Source: Planctomycetota bacterium
Lineage (GTDB): Bacteria; Planctomycetota; Phycisphaerae; Phycisphaerales; UBA5793
DNA length: 64,000 nucleotides
NCBI GenBank assembly: GCA_013112555.1
Contig: JABFGK010000001.1
Span: 620,001 to 684,000, forward strand
Direction of reading: 5' to 3'
Position numbers and translations under genes: made by a program. Below are positions 14,935 to 24,949 of this stretch, piece after piece; the stretch's first letter is position 1; each line of letters begins with the position of its first letter. A model generated the notes under the pieces. It did no database searches, was not told where the DNA came from, and saw only the letters and a list, made by a program, of their open reading frames with translations.

Positions 14935-17900
14935 CGAGGTTCTCCCTCAGTTCGTAAACCCAGAATCGCATCACTTGCCAATCGAGGGCCCGCAACACGG
15001 CGTCTCGATAGACATCATCAAGTCGTCGTTCACCTGTCACCGGGTCACGGTGGTAGGTCTCACCATCCACCTCAATGTCGAGCTTCATCTCTCCCTGAAG
15101 CAGAGCGATGTCAAGGAAATACCCGGCGGCCGGGTACTGCTGTTCGACGGGGAGCCCCCTCCGACGCAGCGCTTCGGCGAGCCGCGGCTCCCATACTGGA
15201 CCGATCAGGTCCTGTCTAATAACACGATCTTTCGAAGCACTACCACGGCATCGGCGCAACAACTCAGTAATGAATGGTATGCTGCAGCTCGCAGCCCATC
15301 GCTCGTCTCCGATAACGTGCAGCACATTTCGCGCCCTGCTTACGGCGACATTGAACCGGTTCGGGCCATTCCTGAGGAAGTTAAGTGATCCCTCCGGCAT
15401 GTCCACGCCTCCGACAAGACTGAACAGCATGAGATCCCGTTCATCCCCTTGGAATCCGTCAGCCGTGTGCACAATGAACCGCCAGTCACTCCGGACCGAC
15501 TGCTCTATGCGCTGGTACACAAGATCACGCAGGCGATCGGCGTGAACCCGAAATGGTGTGACGACACCGATCGAACCGGGAAAACGTGCGTCCCGCAACT
15601 TCTCTAATTCCAGAATCACGGACTCCATATGGGCGGGGCAGTAGCATCCGTTCGCGGCGCGAATGATCTTACCTTCGACGTTCGTCCACCGGCAGCCAGT
15701 CCGACCGGCAACCGACGATCTTCCCAACAGTCGGCCGTCGCAGCTCGTCCGTACCCAGAGTGTCTTCCCATAGAAAGTGTCATTGCAGTAGGCGGCGATG
15801 TCTGGGTCACACCGATAGTGACTGCGCAGCTCTATTCTGCAGGCAGCGCGGCGAGTGCTCGCCACATCAAACAATGAATTGGCGGCGTAAGTGAGATCCT
15901 CAACTTCCATTCCATGCAGACTGAGTCGCCGCCGAACATTCATCTCCGCTTCATGGCCTATTTGCGTAACATGCGCGAGCTGCATCGGATCGCCTACGAT
16001 CATGGCTCGCTGTGCTCGAAAGAGCACCGGGATCGCTGAGGGTATGTCGCATTGGCTCGCCTCGTCGATGATCGCAAGATTGAAAAGAGCCGGTGTCAAG
16101 GGAACTGCCTTCGAGATCGAGAGATTTGCCACCGCCCACAGTGGGAAGCTCTTGATGAACTCGGGCATGGCCCGCCGGAACGCTCGTGCCAGGTCCCTGA
16201 CTAGCGGATCATCAGAGCTCAAGTCATTTCCGCGGTTATGCAGACCCGCCCTCAGCTTCGCCATTTCCTCGCGCCGTTCTGGAGAAAGATCGCCGCCAGC
16301 GGCCTCGGCGACCAGTTGAAGCGTCGAGGCCGCGCCAGCCCGTAACTCCTCGCCGCGACGTGATAGCTGCTCACGGATAGTCTCTATCGGCGTATCCGAC
16401 CGGATCATTACTTCGGCATCCCGAGCGGATTGTTCAGCCATCACGAGTTCAGCGAGTACCTTCCACTCGACCAGGGCACTACGAAGCGCATCTGCGTCGC
16501 GGCCGCCCAGTGTCGCGTTTAGGACGGCATGGAGTGAGGAATCTGGGATCGTCGAGATGAGTCTTTTCGCCCATAACCGGATGATGGGCACCCCGACGGC
16601 GTCGACGATTCTGTGAACTGGGCGTGGAATTGAGCCAATCCAGTCGAGCCATCGTGCCAAGCGGTTCATGGGGAGCACAGGGAGTGCGGTGAGAGCAGTC
16701 TCCGTCAAGGACGCGATGGCCGGTCGCATACCGGTCCGCAGACGGTGCGATTCCCCATTCGCCTCGGCGAGTCGGTCCCGCAACTTCAGTAGGCGAAGGG
16801 CTCTCTCCTCGTCGGCAGCTTGTTCACCAAGCAACGTCTTCAGCCGCATCCGTTCAGAGTCTCGCTCGTTCAGGATCGCATCTCGCTGCGGCTTGCACAG
16901 CAGCTTCAACATCAGGACCTGCCACTCGAATCGCTTCGACTTCTCCTCGAACGGGTATACCGGTCGAAGGATGATCTGTTCCGGATCCACGAGCGCATTC
17001 AGCTTCGGCTCGACCGCTTCGAGCCCCTGATGATTTCGACTGGCGAATAGCCCGGTGGAGCCTGTCAGGGCTAAGTTCGCAAGAGCGGTCTGAACAACCG
17101 TGGATTTTCCGGTTCCCGGAGGGCCGGTGACAACCATAAGCGGCTCATGCATCGCTGCTTCCGCCGCGGTTCGCTGATCCTCGTTCATCAGCGTCAGCTC
17201 GACGATCTGCGGCGATGAGGAGTGATCATCGCTTGGCACGGTCGCCGGCTGAGGCGAATCGGCGGATGGATCGTGCGGAAACAGATTCGCTAGAGCCGTC
17301 CGGTCAAGATCCTCATCCGTGACCTTGTACGCCAGGCGGTGGAGTTCGCCATACAGTCGCTGGGCATACTTCAGCGACGGAACGGCCATGAGCAAGGTCC
17401 GGTTATAGATACCGTCCTCGCTCACGTTCTCCAGCGGCGGACTGCTCGGTCGTTGCGCGAGATTCGGGTACTCGCGCCACCGCGGCTTTGTCAAATCGAA
17501 CAACTTGGACATCGTCTCGTCAATCGACGGCACGACCACGGGTCCGCTATCTTCGACATCGTCGTCGGTACCGGATGAAACGACTGGCAGCACGCCAAGC
17601 CCGTCGAGGACTTGACGCCGCCGGTCCCGCTGAGGAAACCGTCGCTTGAGCCAAAACTGATTAACTTCCGGTGGCAAGATCGCGGTGAGTCGAATGGCGC
17701 TTTGGGTAACCTCCGGCCATACCCGCACGAACAGGATCGGCGTCAGTATACGAGGCTTGGTTTCATCGCTGTTCAAGCCAGAGTGGTCGAAATTGAAGAC
17801 GTCAATTCCGATGCCCAAGACAATTGCTGGAGCTCCACGGGCCGTTCGTTTGCTACTGGCAAGTTTCCTTGCCTCATCCAGGGCGAGAACAGAGGTAGTA

Positions 17901-18349
17901 CGACAGGAACTGATCGCCTGCCAGTTCACTTCCGATTCAAGTGGTGCCCATTGCGAGCCCCGCCCATTTGAGTAGACTGAGATGTACGGCCGCTCGTCGA
18001 ATCGGACGCACTCGGCGTAGTAGAGGCATAACCGACGAAACTGGTTCCATCGCGAGTTTGCCGGAATTTTGGGATGTGAGCCCCCTGCAGTACCTGGTGC
18101 GCAGGGGGGCAACGGAGCATTTGTAGGCTGTTTCGGCCGCGGATGGAGTGCTGCCCACTTACCTGCCTTCAGCTTGACCAGATTCTGCCGCTGGAGCGCG
18201 ATAAGTTCCCGATTAACGCGTGAGCGAGTTATCTGCAGGGCGTACGCAAGCCATCGAGCCGCCCGGGGCCGACCATCTTCCTGGAGGAGCTTCAGTATTG
18301 CGCGTTGATCATCTTCTGACACTTCTGTCTTCCAAATTACTTGCTGCAC
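14858..18349 (-). CDS. UPF1-like SF1 helicase with N-terminal winged helix and C-terminal Vsr/DUF559-like nuclease
   Basis: 1163 residues, first gene of the operon. Residues about 10-70 look like a winged helix (AYALQITRSRVNRELIALQR). Helicase motifs: GPPGTGKS (about 415), LAIIDEASQCDI, VGDPMQLAHV, DGFQGDERD and NRFNVAVSRAR, the last typical of AAA_11/AAA_12 UPF1-like enzymes. A long helical insertion lies between motifs I and II. The C-terminal 110 residues contain EPRLAEALRRRG, YFLDIAL and KLDIEVDGETYH, the pattern of Vsr/DUF559 PD-(D/E)XK-type endonucleases. It probably unwinds and cuts foreign nucleic acid together with the McrB/McrC-like pair. Confidence 0.87.
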   Translation of the reverse strand: MQQVIWKTEVSEDDQRAILKLLQEDGRPRAARWLAYALQITRSRVNRELIALQRQNLVKLKAGKWAALHPRPKQPTNAPLPPCAPGTAGGSHPKIPANSRWNQFRRLCLYYAECVRFDERPYISVYSNGRGSQWAPLESEVNWQAISSCRTTSVLALDEARKLASSKRTARGAPAIVLGIGIDVFNFDHSGLNSDETKPRILTPILFVRVWPEVTQSAIRLTAILPPEVNQFWLKRRFPQRDRRRQVLDGLGVLPVVSSGTDDDVEDSGPVVVPSIDETMSKLFDLTKPRWREYPNLAQRPSSPPLENVSEDGIYNRTLLMAVPSLKYAQRLYGELHRLAYKVTDEDLDRTALANLFPHDPSADSPQPATVPSDDHSSSPQIVELTLMNEDQRTAAEAAMHEPLMVVTGPPGTGKSTVVQTALANLALTGSTGLFASRNHQGLEAVEPKLNALVDPEQIILRPVYPFEEKSKRFEWQVLMLKLLCKPQRDAILNERDSERMRLKTLLGEQAADEERALRLLKLRDRLAEANGESHRLRTGMRPAIASLTETALTALPVLPMNRLARWLDWIGSIPRPVHRIVDAVGVPIIRLWAKRLISTIPDSSLHAVLNATLGGRDADALRSALVEWKVLAELVMAEQSARDAEVMIRSDTPIETIREQLSRRGEELRAGAASTLQLVAEAAGGDLSPERREEMAKLRAGLHNRGNDLSSDDPLVRDLARAFRRAMPEFIKSFPLWAVANLSISKAVPLTPALFNLAIIDEASQCDIPSAIPVLFRAQRAMIVGDPMQLAHVTQIGHEAEMNVRRRLSLHGMEVEDLTYAANSLFDVASTRRAACRIELRSHYRCDPDIAAYCNDTFYGKTLWVRTSCDGRLLGRSSVAGRTGCRWTNVEGKIIRAANGCYCPAHMESVILELEKLRDARFPGSIGVVTPFRVHADRLRDLVYQRIEQSVRSDWRFIVHTADGFQGDERDLMLFSLVGGVDMPEGSLNFLRNGPNRFNVAVSRARNVLHVIGDERWAASCSIPFITELLRRCRGSASKDRVIRQDLIGPVWEPRLAEALRRRGLPVEQQYPAAGYFLDIALLQGEMKLDIEVDGETYHRDPVTGERRLDDVYRDAVLRALDWQVMRFWVYELRENLDGCVKRVQQAFANVDAGERSEPATI

Positions 18350-18671
18350 GCCCAGTGCACTATTCGTTGATCATCATCCAAGCTGTGATCAGCAAGCAAT
18401 CTATGAGTGAGGTATTGCCGCTGAAGTTCTGAGTACGAGGCACTGAAAGCAGTAGTCCGCCAGTAGGGTAGCATACTATCAGCCTATGGTATCGCTGACT
18501 CCTGGCAACTTTGACAGCCAAGGACATCGTGGAGGACCAGATCAGCTCTGGATAGCATTGGTGATGGGCATACACGACTCTGAGAGTGACATCTGCGACG
18601 CTGTGAACCTTGCCGGAGAAGTGAGGCACGAACTCAGGCAGTCGCAGGGAAACTACTGGGGAGGGTGAGAG
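18350..18671. other. Divergent promoter region between two defence operons
   Basis: 322 bases between the helicase start (leftward) and the DUF6361 gene (rightward). One 60-codon frame at 18486 has no ribosome binding site and no recognisable sequence. The region must hold at least two promoters; I cannot assign -10/-35 elements with confidence. Confidence 0.45.
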
Positions 18672-19901
18672 ATGCCATCGCTACTTGCTTGGGTTGATCA
18701 TGACTCAGAGGCGAGGGACCGCACACTGCGGATTCTTGCGTTGTTCCAGGAACGAGAAAGCCGCGACGAGCTTGGCCTCGGCGGCGTGCGAGACAGCTTC
18801 GCCGATCAGCTCTTCCCCGGCACCAGCACAATCCAAACGCGGCTTCGGTACATGCTCATCGTTCCGTGGATTTACATGGGGCTGGAGGAAGAGCGTATTC
18901 CTGCCAGCGAGTTCGCCCAGCGGGCAGACACTGCGGAGCGGAATCTAATCGAACCACTGATGGCGTCGGATGACTTGGCTGGCGTTTTCGGTCGCACAGC
19001 TGGTAGACGCGTGAAGCGCCTGCCGAGTTCGGTCTACTGGGCTGGCCTTGGCACATGGGGAATTCGTACTGTGCCCTATTCGCAAGACGAGTACCACAGG
19101 CGAATCGGCGAGGTCTATCGGGCACGTGATGCCGCCGAGCAAAAGGCTGGTGAAAGAACACGACGAGGGGATGACCGCGAGGTCACTGAATTGGCTGGAC
19201 AGACCTGGCACCCTCGCATCCCTGGACCCCCGGAGGGCTTTCCGGACGAGATCGATTTCGCACTGACCAGGGAAGAGGCCAGTTTCCTGCTGGATCGAAT
19301 TCACTTCAGTCACCCCGACAGCCTCTTGTCGCATCTGGCGCGCAACTGCGAGCCGGCCGATGTCGAGGCTCCTTGGCTGCATCCGGATTACGCTGGCTTC
19401 AGTCCTGCCCAGGAAGAACTGCTGCACCATGCACGCCTGTTTTCAGAGGTGATGCACGGGGCCTCTCTGGTCTACAACATCTTGCTGGCCGAGCTTCGCA
19501 ACTGGGCGGATCGCATTGATGAGCACCGGCAGGCGTTTGAGGAATGGCACCAAGGCCTTGCGCATAAAGAAGTTGCGGACTGGGACCTTGCCAGGCTCTG
19601 GTCGCTGACGATGGATCACGGTCACACCATCACGGCCAGGACTCGCGCGTTCGTCGAGAGTTGGGCACGAATGTTCAAGGACGGTTCACTCGACTTAGCC
19701 GACGACGAATCCGCAAGGCGGACCATTCAAGTGCGGGAAACCAGTCTCAAGCGCGCACGTTCGCGATTCCGCAACCAGCGGGCACTTGACCAATGGGGAG
19801 GCCGGAGTGGCGTGGGACGACTGCTCTATCGGTGGCCAAACGTCAGCATTCTCCTCGAAGACTTGTACCGGGGCCTGAACGAGGAGGATGGCAATGCTTA
19901 A
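18672..19901 (+). CDS. DUF6361 family protein
   Basis: 409 residues; GGGAGGGTGAGAG precedes the ATG. The N-terminus LLAWVDHDSEARDRTLRIL, then LGLGGVRDSFADQLFPGTST and RYMLIVPWIYMGLEEE, is characteristic of DUF6361, a family of unknown biochemistry that I know next to PLD and helicase genes. No catalytic motif is visible. It overlaps the next gene by eight bases, and that gene overlaps a helicase, so the three form one translationally coupled cassette. I recall a three-gene antiphage system (Azaca, ZacABC) with similar parts, but cannot verify the match here. It may recognise invading DNA or regulate the nuclease. Confidence 0.82.
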   Translation: MPSLLAWVDHDSEARDRTLRILALFQERESRDELGLGGVRDSFADQLFPGTSTIQTRLRYMLIVPWIYMGLEEERIPASEFAQRADTAERNLIEPLMASDDLAGVFGRTAGRRVKRLPSSVYWAGLGTWGIRTVPYSQDEYHRRIGEVYRARDAAEQKAGERTRRGDDREVTELAGQTWHPRIPGPPEGFPDEIDFALTREEASFLLDRIHFSHPDSLLSHLARNCEPADVEAPWLHPDYAGFSPAQEELLHHARLFSEVMHGASLVYNILLAELRNWADRIDEHRQAFEEWHQGLAHKEVADWDLARLWSLTMDHGHTITARTRAFVESWARMFKDGSLDLADDESARRTIQVRETSLKRARSRFRNQRALDQWGGRSGVGRLLYRWPNVSILLEDLYRGLNEEDGNA

Positions 19902-21714
19902 CCCCAACGTGCGCAGCATCTACACGTCGGCTTTGACCCCGCCGCCGGGGCACACCTTCGCCGAGGCCATCGCCACGACGTTCTCCATGGACCCGAGCCT
20001 GCTCCTTCAGGCACCGGTTCACCTGGCACTGATGGCAGGAGACGGCAAGGCCGCACAGAGAGATGCGATGTACGCGATGGAAGCGATTCGGCGGCATTCG
20101 GACAAGATCACCGCCTACGTTCAACGGGGCAGGATTTCGGTCCCGAGCCATGCGACCACCTTGTTCAGCCTGCTGGAACCGATGACCGTGGAGGTTACCT
20201 CGCCCAACGGCGGGGTCTTCCACCCAAAGCTGTGGCTGATCCGGTTCACCCCGGTCGAGGGCGGTCGAAACCTGTTGCGACTGGTCATACTGTCCCGGAA
20301 TCTCACTGCGGACAGATCGTGGGACTTGACGCTGCAGCTTGAAGGTGTCGTCGGGGGCCGTCCTCGTGGCGAGAACCGTCCCTTGGCGGAACTGATCCGA
20401 AGGCTTCCACACCTGGCAGTGGCGGCGGTCGGTGATGCACGCGCCTCGCAGGCTGAGCGTTTCGCTGAGGACGTCAGGAAGGTCGATTGGGAACTGCCAG
20501 CGGGATTCGACGAGTATGCCCCTCGGTTCTATGTGCCCGGGCTGGAGGGTTTCGGATGGAAACCCGAGCCGTCATTAAAGATGGCAGTGATTTCGCCTTT
20601 CTGCGGCGCAGCCGCCCTGAGGCGGCTTGCCAAGTCGTCCGACGAGCCCGTAGCACTGATCACAAGCGCAGAGACTCTGGCATCGCTTGATGGGGCTGTC
20701 GTCAACGTGTTCGGCCATGCGATGCACCTCGATCAGGCTGCAGAGACTGAAGATGGGGAGGACGCGCCGTCGGAGTCGGCCTCTGACATGACAGGACTGC
20801 ACGCCAAGGCCTACATCTTCGAACGCCGCTACTACAAGGATTACACACACCTGGTCATGGGCTCCGCCAACGCAACCGACGCAGCCCTTCTTGCGGAGAA
20901 CAACATCGAGTTGCTGGTCGAGATCGTTGGCAGAACGGATACCGTTGGCGGCGCACTGGAGCTCATTGGCGAAGACGGCCTCGGGGAGTATTTGGTTCCC
21001 TTCACGCCCGGCGAGGAGCAGCCCGTCGACATGGAAAGACAGGCCGCTGAACGGTCGATGGAGGCGGCGCGTGATACGCTTGCTTCCGCCCAGTTCCAGG
21101 TGAAGTGCACGGCAGGAGAATCGGACGGTCAGAATCGTCTGGTTCTCTCGGGGATCATCCCGAAGCTTGATGGCATCATATCGACCAGAGCGTGGCCTAT
21201 TACGGTTAGCGCCGATCATGCGGTCGTATTGCAGGAGGCGGCGCTAAACTCGGTTCTGTCCGAAGGCGTCGCGTCAGCATCGGTCACGGGACTGATTGCC
21301 TTCGAACTCCGGACCACGCATCCGGAGGTGGGCTGCCGCTTCGTCTTGAACTTGCCGATCGAAGGCGTGCCCGCCAATCGGGAGGCCGCGATCCTTCAGA
21401 CAATCATCAATAACGAGGAAGGGTTCCTTCGATATCTGCTGCTCCTGCTTGGCGATGAATCTGGCCGTGGTGAGATCGGCGATGGTCCGGGGGGCACGTT
21501 CGCCAAGTGGCTGACGGCTCTGGGCGCAGGTGATGACATCCCACTTCTCGAAGAGCTCACCCGGACATTCTGCCGAACGCCGGATCGGCTGGCTGAGGTT
21601 CGCCGACTGATTCAGGACCTGGCCTCGACGGAGGGTGGCGAGCAGGTCGTTCCAGCTCGGTTCATGGAGTTGTGGGACGTGTTCGAGCAAGCACTGGAGG
21701 CACGTCATGGGTAA
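19894..21714 (+). CDS. Phospholipase D-like nuclease
   Basis: 606 residues. The ATG at 19894 is favoured over 19888 because GAGGAGG then lies at a spacing of six bases. Two HKD-type half-sites can be seen: FHPKLWLIRF with ILSRNLT (about residues 108-136) and LHAKAYIFERRYYKD with LVMGSANAT (about 301-328), each with the His-x-Lys and the downstream Ser/Asn. Such proteins cut nucleic acid through a phosphohistidine intermediate as a pseudo-dimer. The C-terminal third shows no known domain. It lies between DUF6361 and a large helicase and overlaps both, so it is the likely effector nuclease of the cassette. Confidence 0.87.
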   Translation: MLNPNVRSIYTSALTPPPGHTFAEAIATTFSMDPSLLLQAPVHLALMAGDGKAAQRDAMYAMEAIRRHSDKITAYVQRGRISVPSHATTLFSLLEPMTVEVTSPNGGVFHPKLWLIRFTPVEGGRNLLRLVILSRNLTADRSWDLTLQLEGVVGGRPRGENRPLAELIRRLPHLAVAAVGDARASQAERFAEDVRKVDWELPAGFDEYAPRFYVPGLEGFGWKPEPSLKMAVISPFCGAAALRRLAKSSDEPVALITSAETLASLDGAVVNVFGHAMHLDQAAETEDGEDAPSESASDMTGLHAKAYIFERRYYKDYTHLVMGSANATDAALLAENNIELLVEIVGRTDTVGGALELIGEDGLGEYLVPFTPGEEQPVDMERQAAERSMEAARDTLASAQFQVKCTAGESDGQNRLVLSGIIPKLDGIISTRAWPITVSADHAVVLQEAALNSVLSEGVASASVTGLIAFELRTTHPEVGCRFVLNLPIEGVPANREAAILQTIINNEEGFLRYLLLLLGDESGRGEIGDGPGGTFAKWLTALGAGDDIPLLEELTRTFCRTPDRLAEVRRLIQDLASTEGGEQVVPARFMELWDVFEQALEARHG

Positions 21715-24700
21715 TGCAAGCAACCCATCTCGTGCCGATCAGGCGCTGGCCGGCCTGAAGGACTTCCAGCGGCGTACCGTCAACTATGTCTTTGACCGGT
21801 TCTATGGCTCCGGCGGCACGAGCCGCTTCCTCGTGGCAGATGAAGTCGGATTGGGCAAGACGCTGGTCGCACGAGGGATCATTGCGAAGACCATCGAGCA
21901 CTTGCAGGCGGAAGTCCCGGACAAGCGCATTGATGTTCTCTATGTCTGTTCGAACGCCGCCATTGCCAGCCAGAATATCAACCGTCTCAAAGTATCTGGG
22001 GCGGGCGATTTCGCTATTGCAACACGTTTGACATATCTGCCCAGGCAGGTCCATTCGCTTCGCAGCAACCCCGTGAACTTTCTTAGCCTGACCCCAGGCA
22101 CGGCATTTGAACACGCTCGTAGCCGGGGTGGTCACGCTGAGGAGCGAGCCATCATCTATCGCATGCTCCATGGCATGCATTGGGCTCAAGGAAAGCGTCG
22201 CAAACGCCTTCGTCATGGTCTGCTGAACATGCTGCAGGCAACTACCCGGAGGCAGGACAGTTGGCGCAGCCGCTGCCGGAATATCGGAGCCGACGACATT
22301 GACCGCGACCTGGCGGTGTCGTTCCGACGCGCTGTAGCCGCGGACGGCACGCTGTACGAAAGGCTCAAAGAATGCTGCGAAGTGTTCCATCGGTATCGAC
22401 CGACCGATCGGATTTCACGGTCAGAGAACGATGTGCGTCTCGAATTGATTGGGCAATTGCGCCGCACGCTTGCCGAGGTATGCCTCACCGCACTCGAACC
22501 AGACCTCGTGATTCTCGATGAGTTCCAGCGCTTCAAACATCTCCTGGATGGTGAGGATGACGCTGCCTTGCTGGCGCGTGCCCTGTTTGATCATCCAGAG
22601 GTGCGAGTTCTTCTGCTGTCAGCCACGCCGTACAAGATGTTCACGCTCGATGCGGAGATGGGTGATGAAGACCACTACCCTGATTTTGTACGCACGCTGA
22701 AGTTCCTCTACAACGACGACGAGACACTTGCCCGAGCCCAAGGCTTGATTGAGGTCCGTCGCAAGACCATGCAGGAACCAACGCCGGACCACCAATTGCT
22801 CCGATCGCAATCTGAGCAGCTCAGAAGGAAGCTGCTTGCGGTGATGTGTCGAACTGAACGAGTCGATACCACCCGGGATCGCAATGCCATGCTCGCCGAA
22901 AGGCCGATGGATACGCCCCTGCATCCGACAGACTTGCACCACGCGGCATTCGCCGATGCGGCAGCAAGGAGCGTGGGCGCAGGAGACATCACGGAGTACT
23001 GGAAGTCATCACCTTATCTCTTGAACTTTCTGAAGCACTACGATATCCGGCGGCGGCTCGACCGCATGGCGAGCAAGCCTCCGGATGACCTACTTGCGTG
23101 CATGCGGTCGCCAAACGGACATCTGCTGCGCAAGCAAACCATCGACGCCTACAAGCAGCTTGATCCGGGCAATGCTCGAATGCGCGCGCTCGTGGCGGAT
23201 TCCATTGATCGCGGCCTCTGGCAATTGCTCTGGATGCCGGCATCGATGCCTTATTCGAGGCCCTCTGGCCCGTATGAGGGGATGAGCCAGGCAACGAAGG
23301 CGCTGGTGTTCTCCGCGTGGACTGCTGTCCCGGATGCGATTGCGGCAGTGTGTTCCTACGAAGCCGAGCGCCGCATGGTCGGGTCCCCCGACTTTCGACA
23401 CAGCCAGCTCTACGACCGCATCAAGCCGTTGCTGCGGTTTGCCAGGGCCTCGGCTGATAACAGGCTCACTGGCATGCCGGTAATCGCCTGGATGATGCCA
23501 TGCCCAAGATTGGCGAGGATGGTTGACCCACTTCGTATTGCGATTGACCAGGGCAAGGGCGAGCCGGTCGATTTGAGCGTTCTGCTCGCCAAGGCAACGG
23601 CTGTCTGTGGTGAACTGCTCAAGGCGCTGCCCGCCGGGAAAGAGGGAACTCGTCCTGACGAGAGGTGGTACTGGGCAGCACTGGCGCTCATCGAAGCCAA
23701 GCCTGCCATCAAGGCATGGTGTGAAAGTTACGACGGATGGCGCGCCGCAACGCCCGACTTCGAAACCGGCACGCGATTTCACGACCATGTCGACCACCTC
23801 GTCGAAGCAATGAAAGGAGAGCTGGAGCTGGGCCCCCGTCCCGCCGATCTGGCCGAAGTCATCGCCGAAATCGCGCTGGCGGCACCGGGCACATGCGCCT
23901 TACGTGCGCTGTCGCGCATCGCCCCAACGGTCGACTTGGACGGCCCCGTCATGTTGTCGTCCGCCGCGAAGATCGCCTCTGGCTTCAGATCGCTCTTCAA
24001 CATGCCAGAAACCATCGCGATGCTCAGGGGGACGGGGGAAGAGTCATATTGGCGGCGCACACTGAAATACAATCTGGACGGCAACATCCAGGCGATGCTG
24101 GACGAGTCTGTCCACGTTCTTCCCGAATCCCTCGGCCTGCGGGGGCATGATGCCGATGAGGTCGTGAGTGAAGTGGCGTCGCATTTTCTGGCGTCGCTGT
24201 CGCTGCGGACGGCACAGATGCGAGTCGATGAACTCCGTGTCGCTGGTAGCGAGATTAAGGTCTCCGATTTCAGCACACGCACTCGCTTTGCCCTGCGATT
24301 TGCCGACATCCGTGACGACAACGACCAAGCTCTGGTTCGAGCCGACGCGGTCCGTGACACGTTCAACTCGCCATTCCGGCCATTTATCCTTGCTTCCACC
24401 TCCATTGGCCAGGAGGGCTTGGACTTCCACACGTGGTGCCATGCGGTGGTTCACTGGAACCTGCCATCGAATCCGGTTGACCTCGAACAGCGCGAAGGTC
24501 GCGTGCATCGCTACAAGTGCCACGCTGTCCGCAAAAATATTGCTGAACGATACGGTCTGCGATCTCTGTCGTCCTGGCATGAAGACGGCGACCCGTGGCA
24601 GCATATGTTCAGTTTGGCTGAGAATGATCGGCCCTCTGGTGTATCGGACTTGGTGCCGTATTGGGTCTTCGAGGAGGGGCAGGCCCGCGTGGAACGACGA

Positions 24701-24949
24701 GTTCCGCTGCTCCCGTTCAGCAGGGACAAAGCCCGCCTTAGCAGGTTGAAGCGTGGCCTGGCGCTCTACCGCGTGGTTTTTGGACAGCCCAGACAAGAGG
24801 ACCTCCTCTCTCACCTCGAGCGCAACGCCAACCTGAACGATGGAGACGTCATGGACTGGCTCATCTCGTTGACGCCCCCCGCGGATGAAGATGGTGTCCA
24901 CAAGGTCGAATACACCGTGGGAAGAGAGGTATTACAGCCACCTGAGTAG
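21707..24949 (+). CDS. SNF2/SF2-type helicase of a three-gene defence cassette
   Basis: 1080 residues; the ATG at 21707 overlaps the PLD stop and has GGAGG seven bases upstream. FLVADEVGLGKTLVARGII (about residues 40-58) is the SNF2-type Walker A with the preceding Asp-Glu, VILDEFQRF is Walker B, and LLLSATPYKM is motif III. Near the C-terminus, IGQEGLDFHTW and PVDLEQREGRVHRYK are motifs V and VI. A long insertion separates the two RecA lobes. It probably translocates on double-stranded DNA and feeds or licenses the PLD nuclease. Confidence 0.88.
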   Translation: MGNASNPSRADQALAGLKDFQRRTVNYVFDRFYGSGGTSRFLVADEVGLGKTLVARGIIAKTIEHLQAEVPDKRIDVLYVCSNAAIASQNINRLKVSGAGDFAIATRLTYLPRQVHSLRSNPVNFLSLTPGTAFEHARSRGGHAEERAIIYRMLHGMHWAQGKRRKRLRHGLLNMLQATTRRQDSWRSRCRNIGADDIDRDLAVSFRRAVAADGTLYERLKECCEVFHRYRPTDRISRSENDVRLELIGQLRRTLAEVCLTALEPDLVILDEFQRFKHLLDGEDDAALLARALFDHPEVRVLLLSATPYKMFTLDAEMGDEDHYPDFVRTLKFLYNDDETLARAQGLIEVRRKTMQEPTPDHQLLRSQSEQLRRKLLAVMCRTERVDTTRDRNAMLAERPMDTPLHPTDLHHAAFADAAARSVGAGDITEYWKSSPYLLNFLKHYDIRRRLDRMASKPPDDLLACMRSPNGHLLRKQTIDAYKQLDPGNARMRALVADSIDRGLWQLLWMPASMPYSRPSGPYEGMSQATKALVFSAWTAVPDAIAAVCSYEAERRMVGSPDFRHSQLYDRIKPLLRFARASADNRLTGMPVIAWMMPCPRLARMVDPLRIAIDQGKGEPVDLSVLLAKATAVCGELLKALPAGKEGTRPDERWYWAALALIEAKPAIKAWCESYDGWRAATPDFETGTRFHDHVDHLVEAMKGELELGPRPADLAEVIAEIALAAPGTCALRALSRIAPTVDLDGPVMLSSAAKIASGFRSLFNMPETIAMLRGTGEESYWRRTLKYNLDGNIQAMLDESVHVLPESLGLRGHDADEVVSEVASHFLASLSLRTAQMRVDELRVAGSEIKVSDFSTRTRFALRFADIRDDNDQALVRADAVRDTFNSPFRPFILASTSIGQEGLDFHTWCHAVVHWNLPSNPVDLEQREGRVHRYKCHAVRKNIAERYGLRSLSSWHEDGDPWQHMFSLAENDRPSGVSDLVPYWVFEEGQARVERRVPLLPFSRDKARLSRLKRGLALYRVVFGQPRQEDLLSHLERNANLNDGDVMDWLISLTPPADEDGVHKVEYTVGREVLQPPE

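Noticed and set aside
18486..18668. 60-codon frame upstream of the DUF6361 gene
   Set aside because: Located in the divergent promoter region with no ribosome binding site or recognisable sequence.
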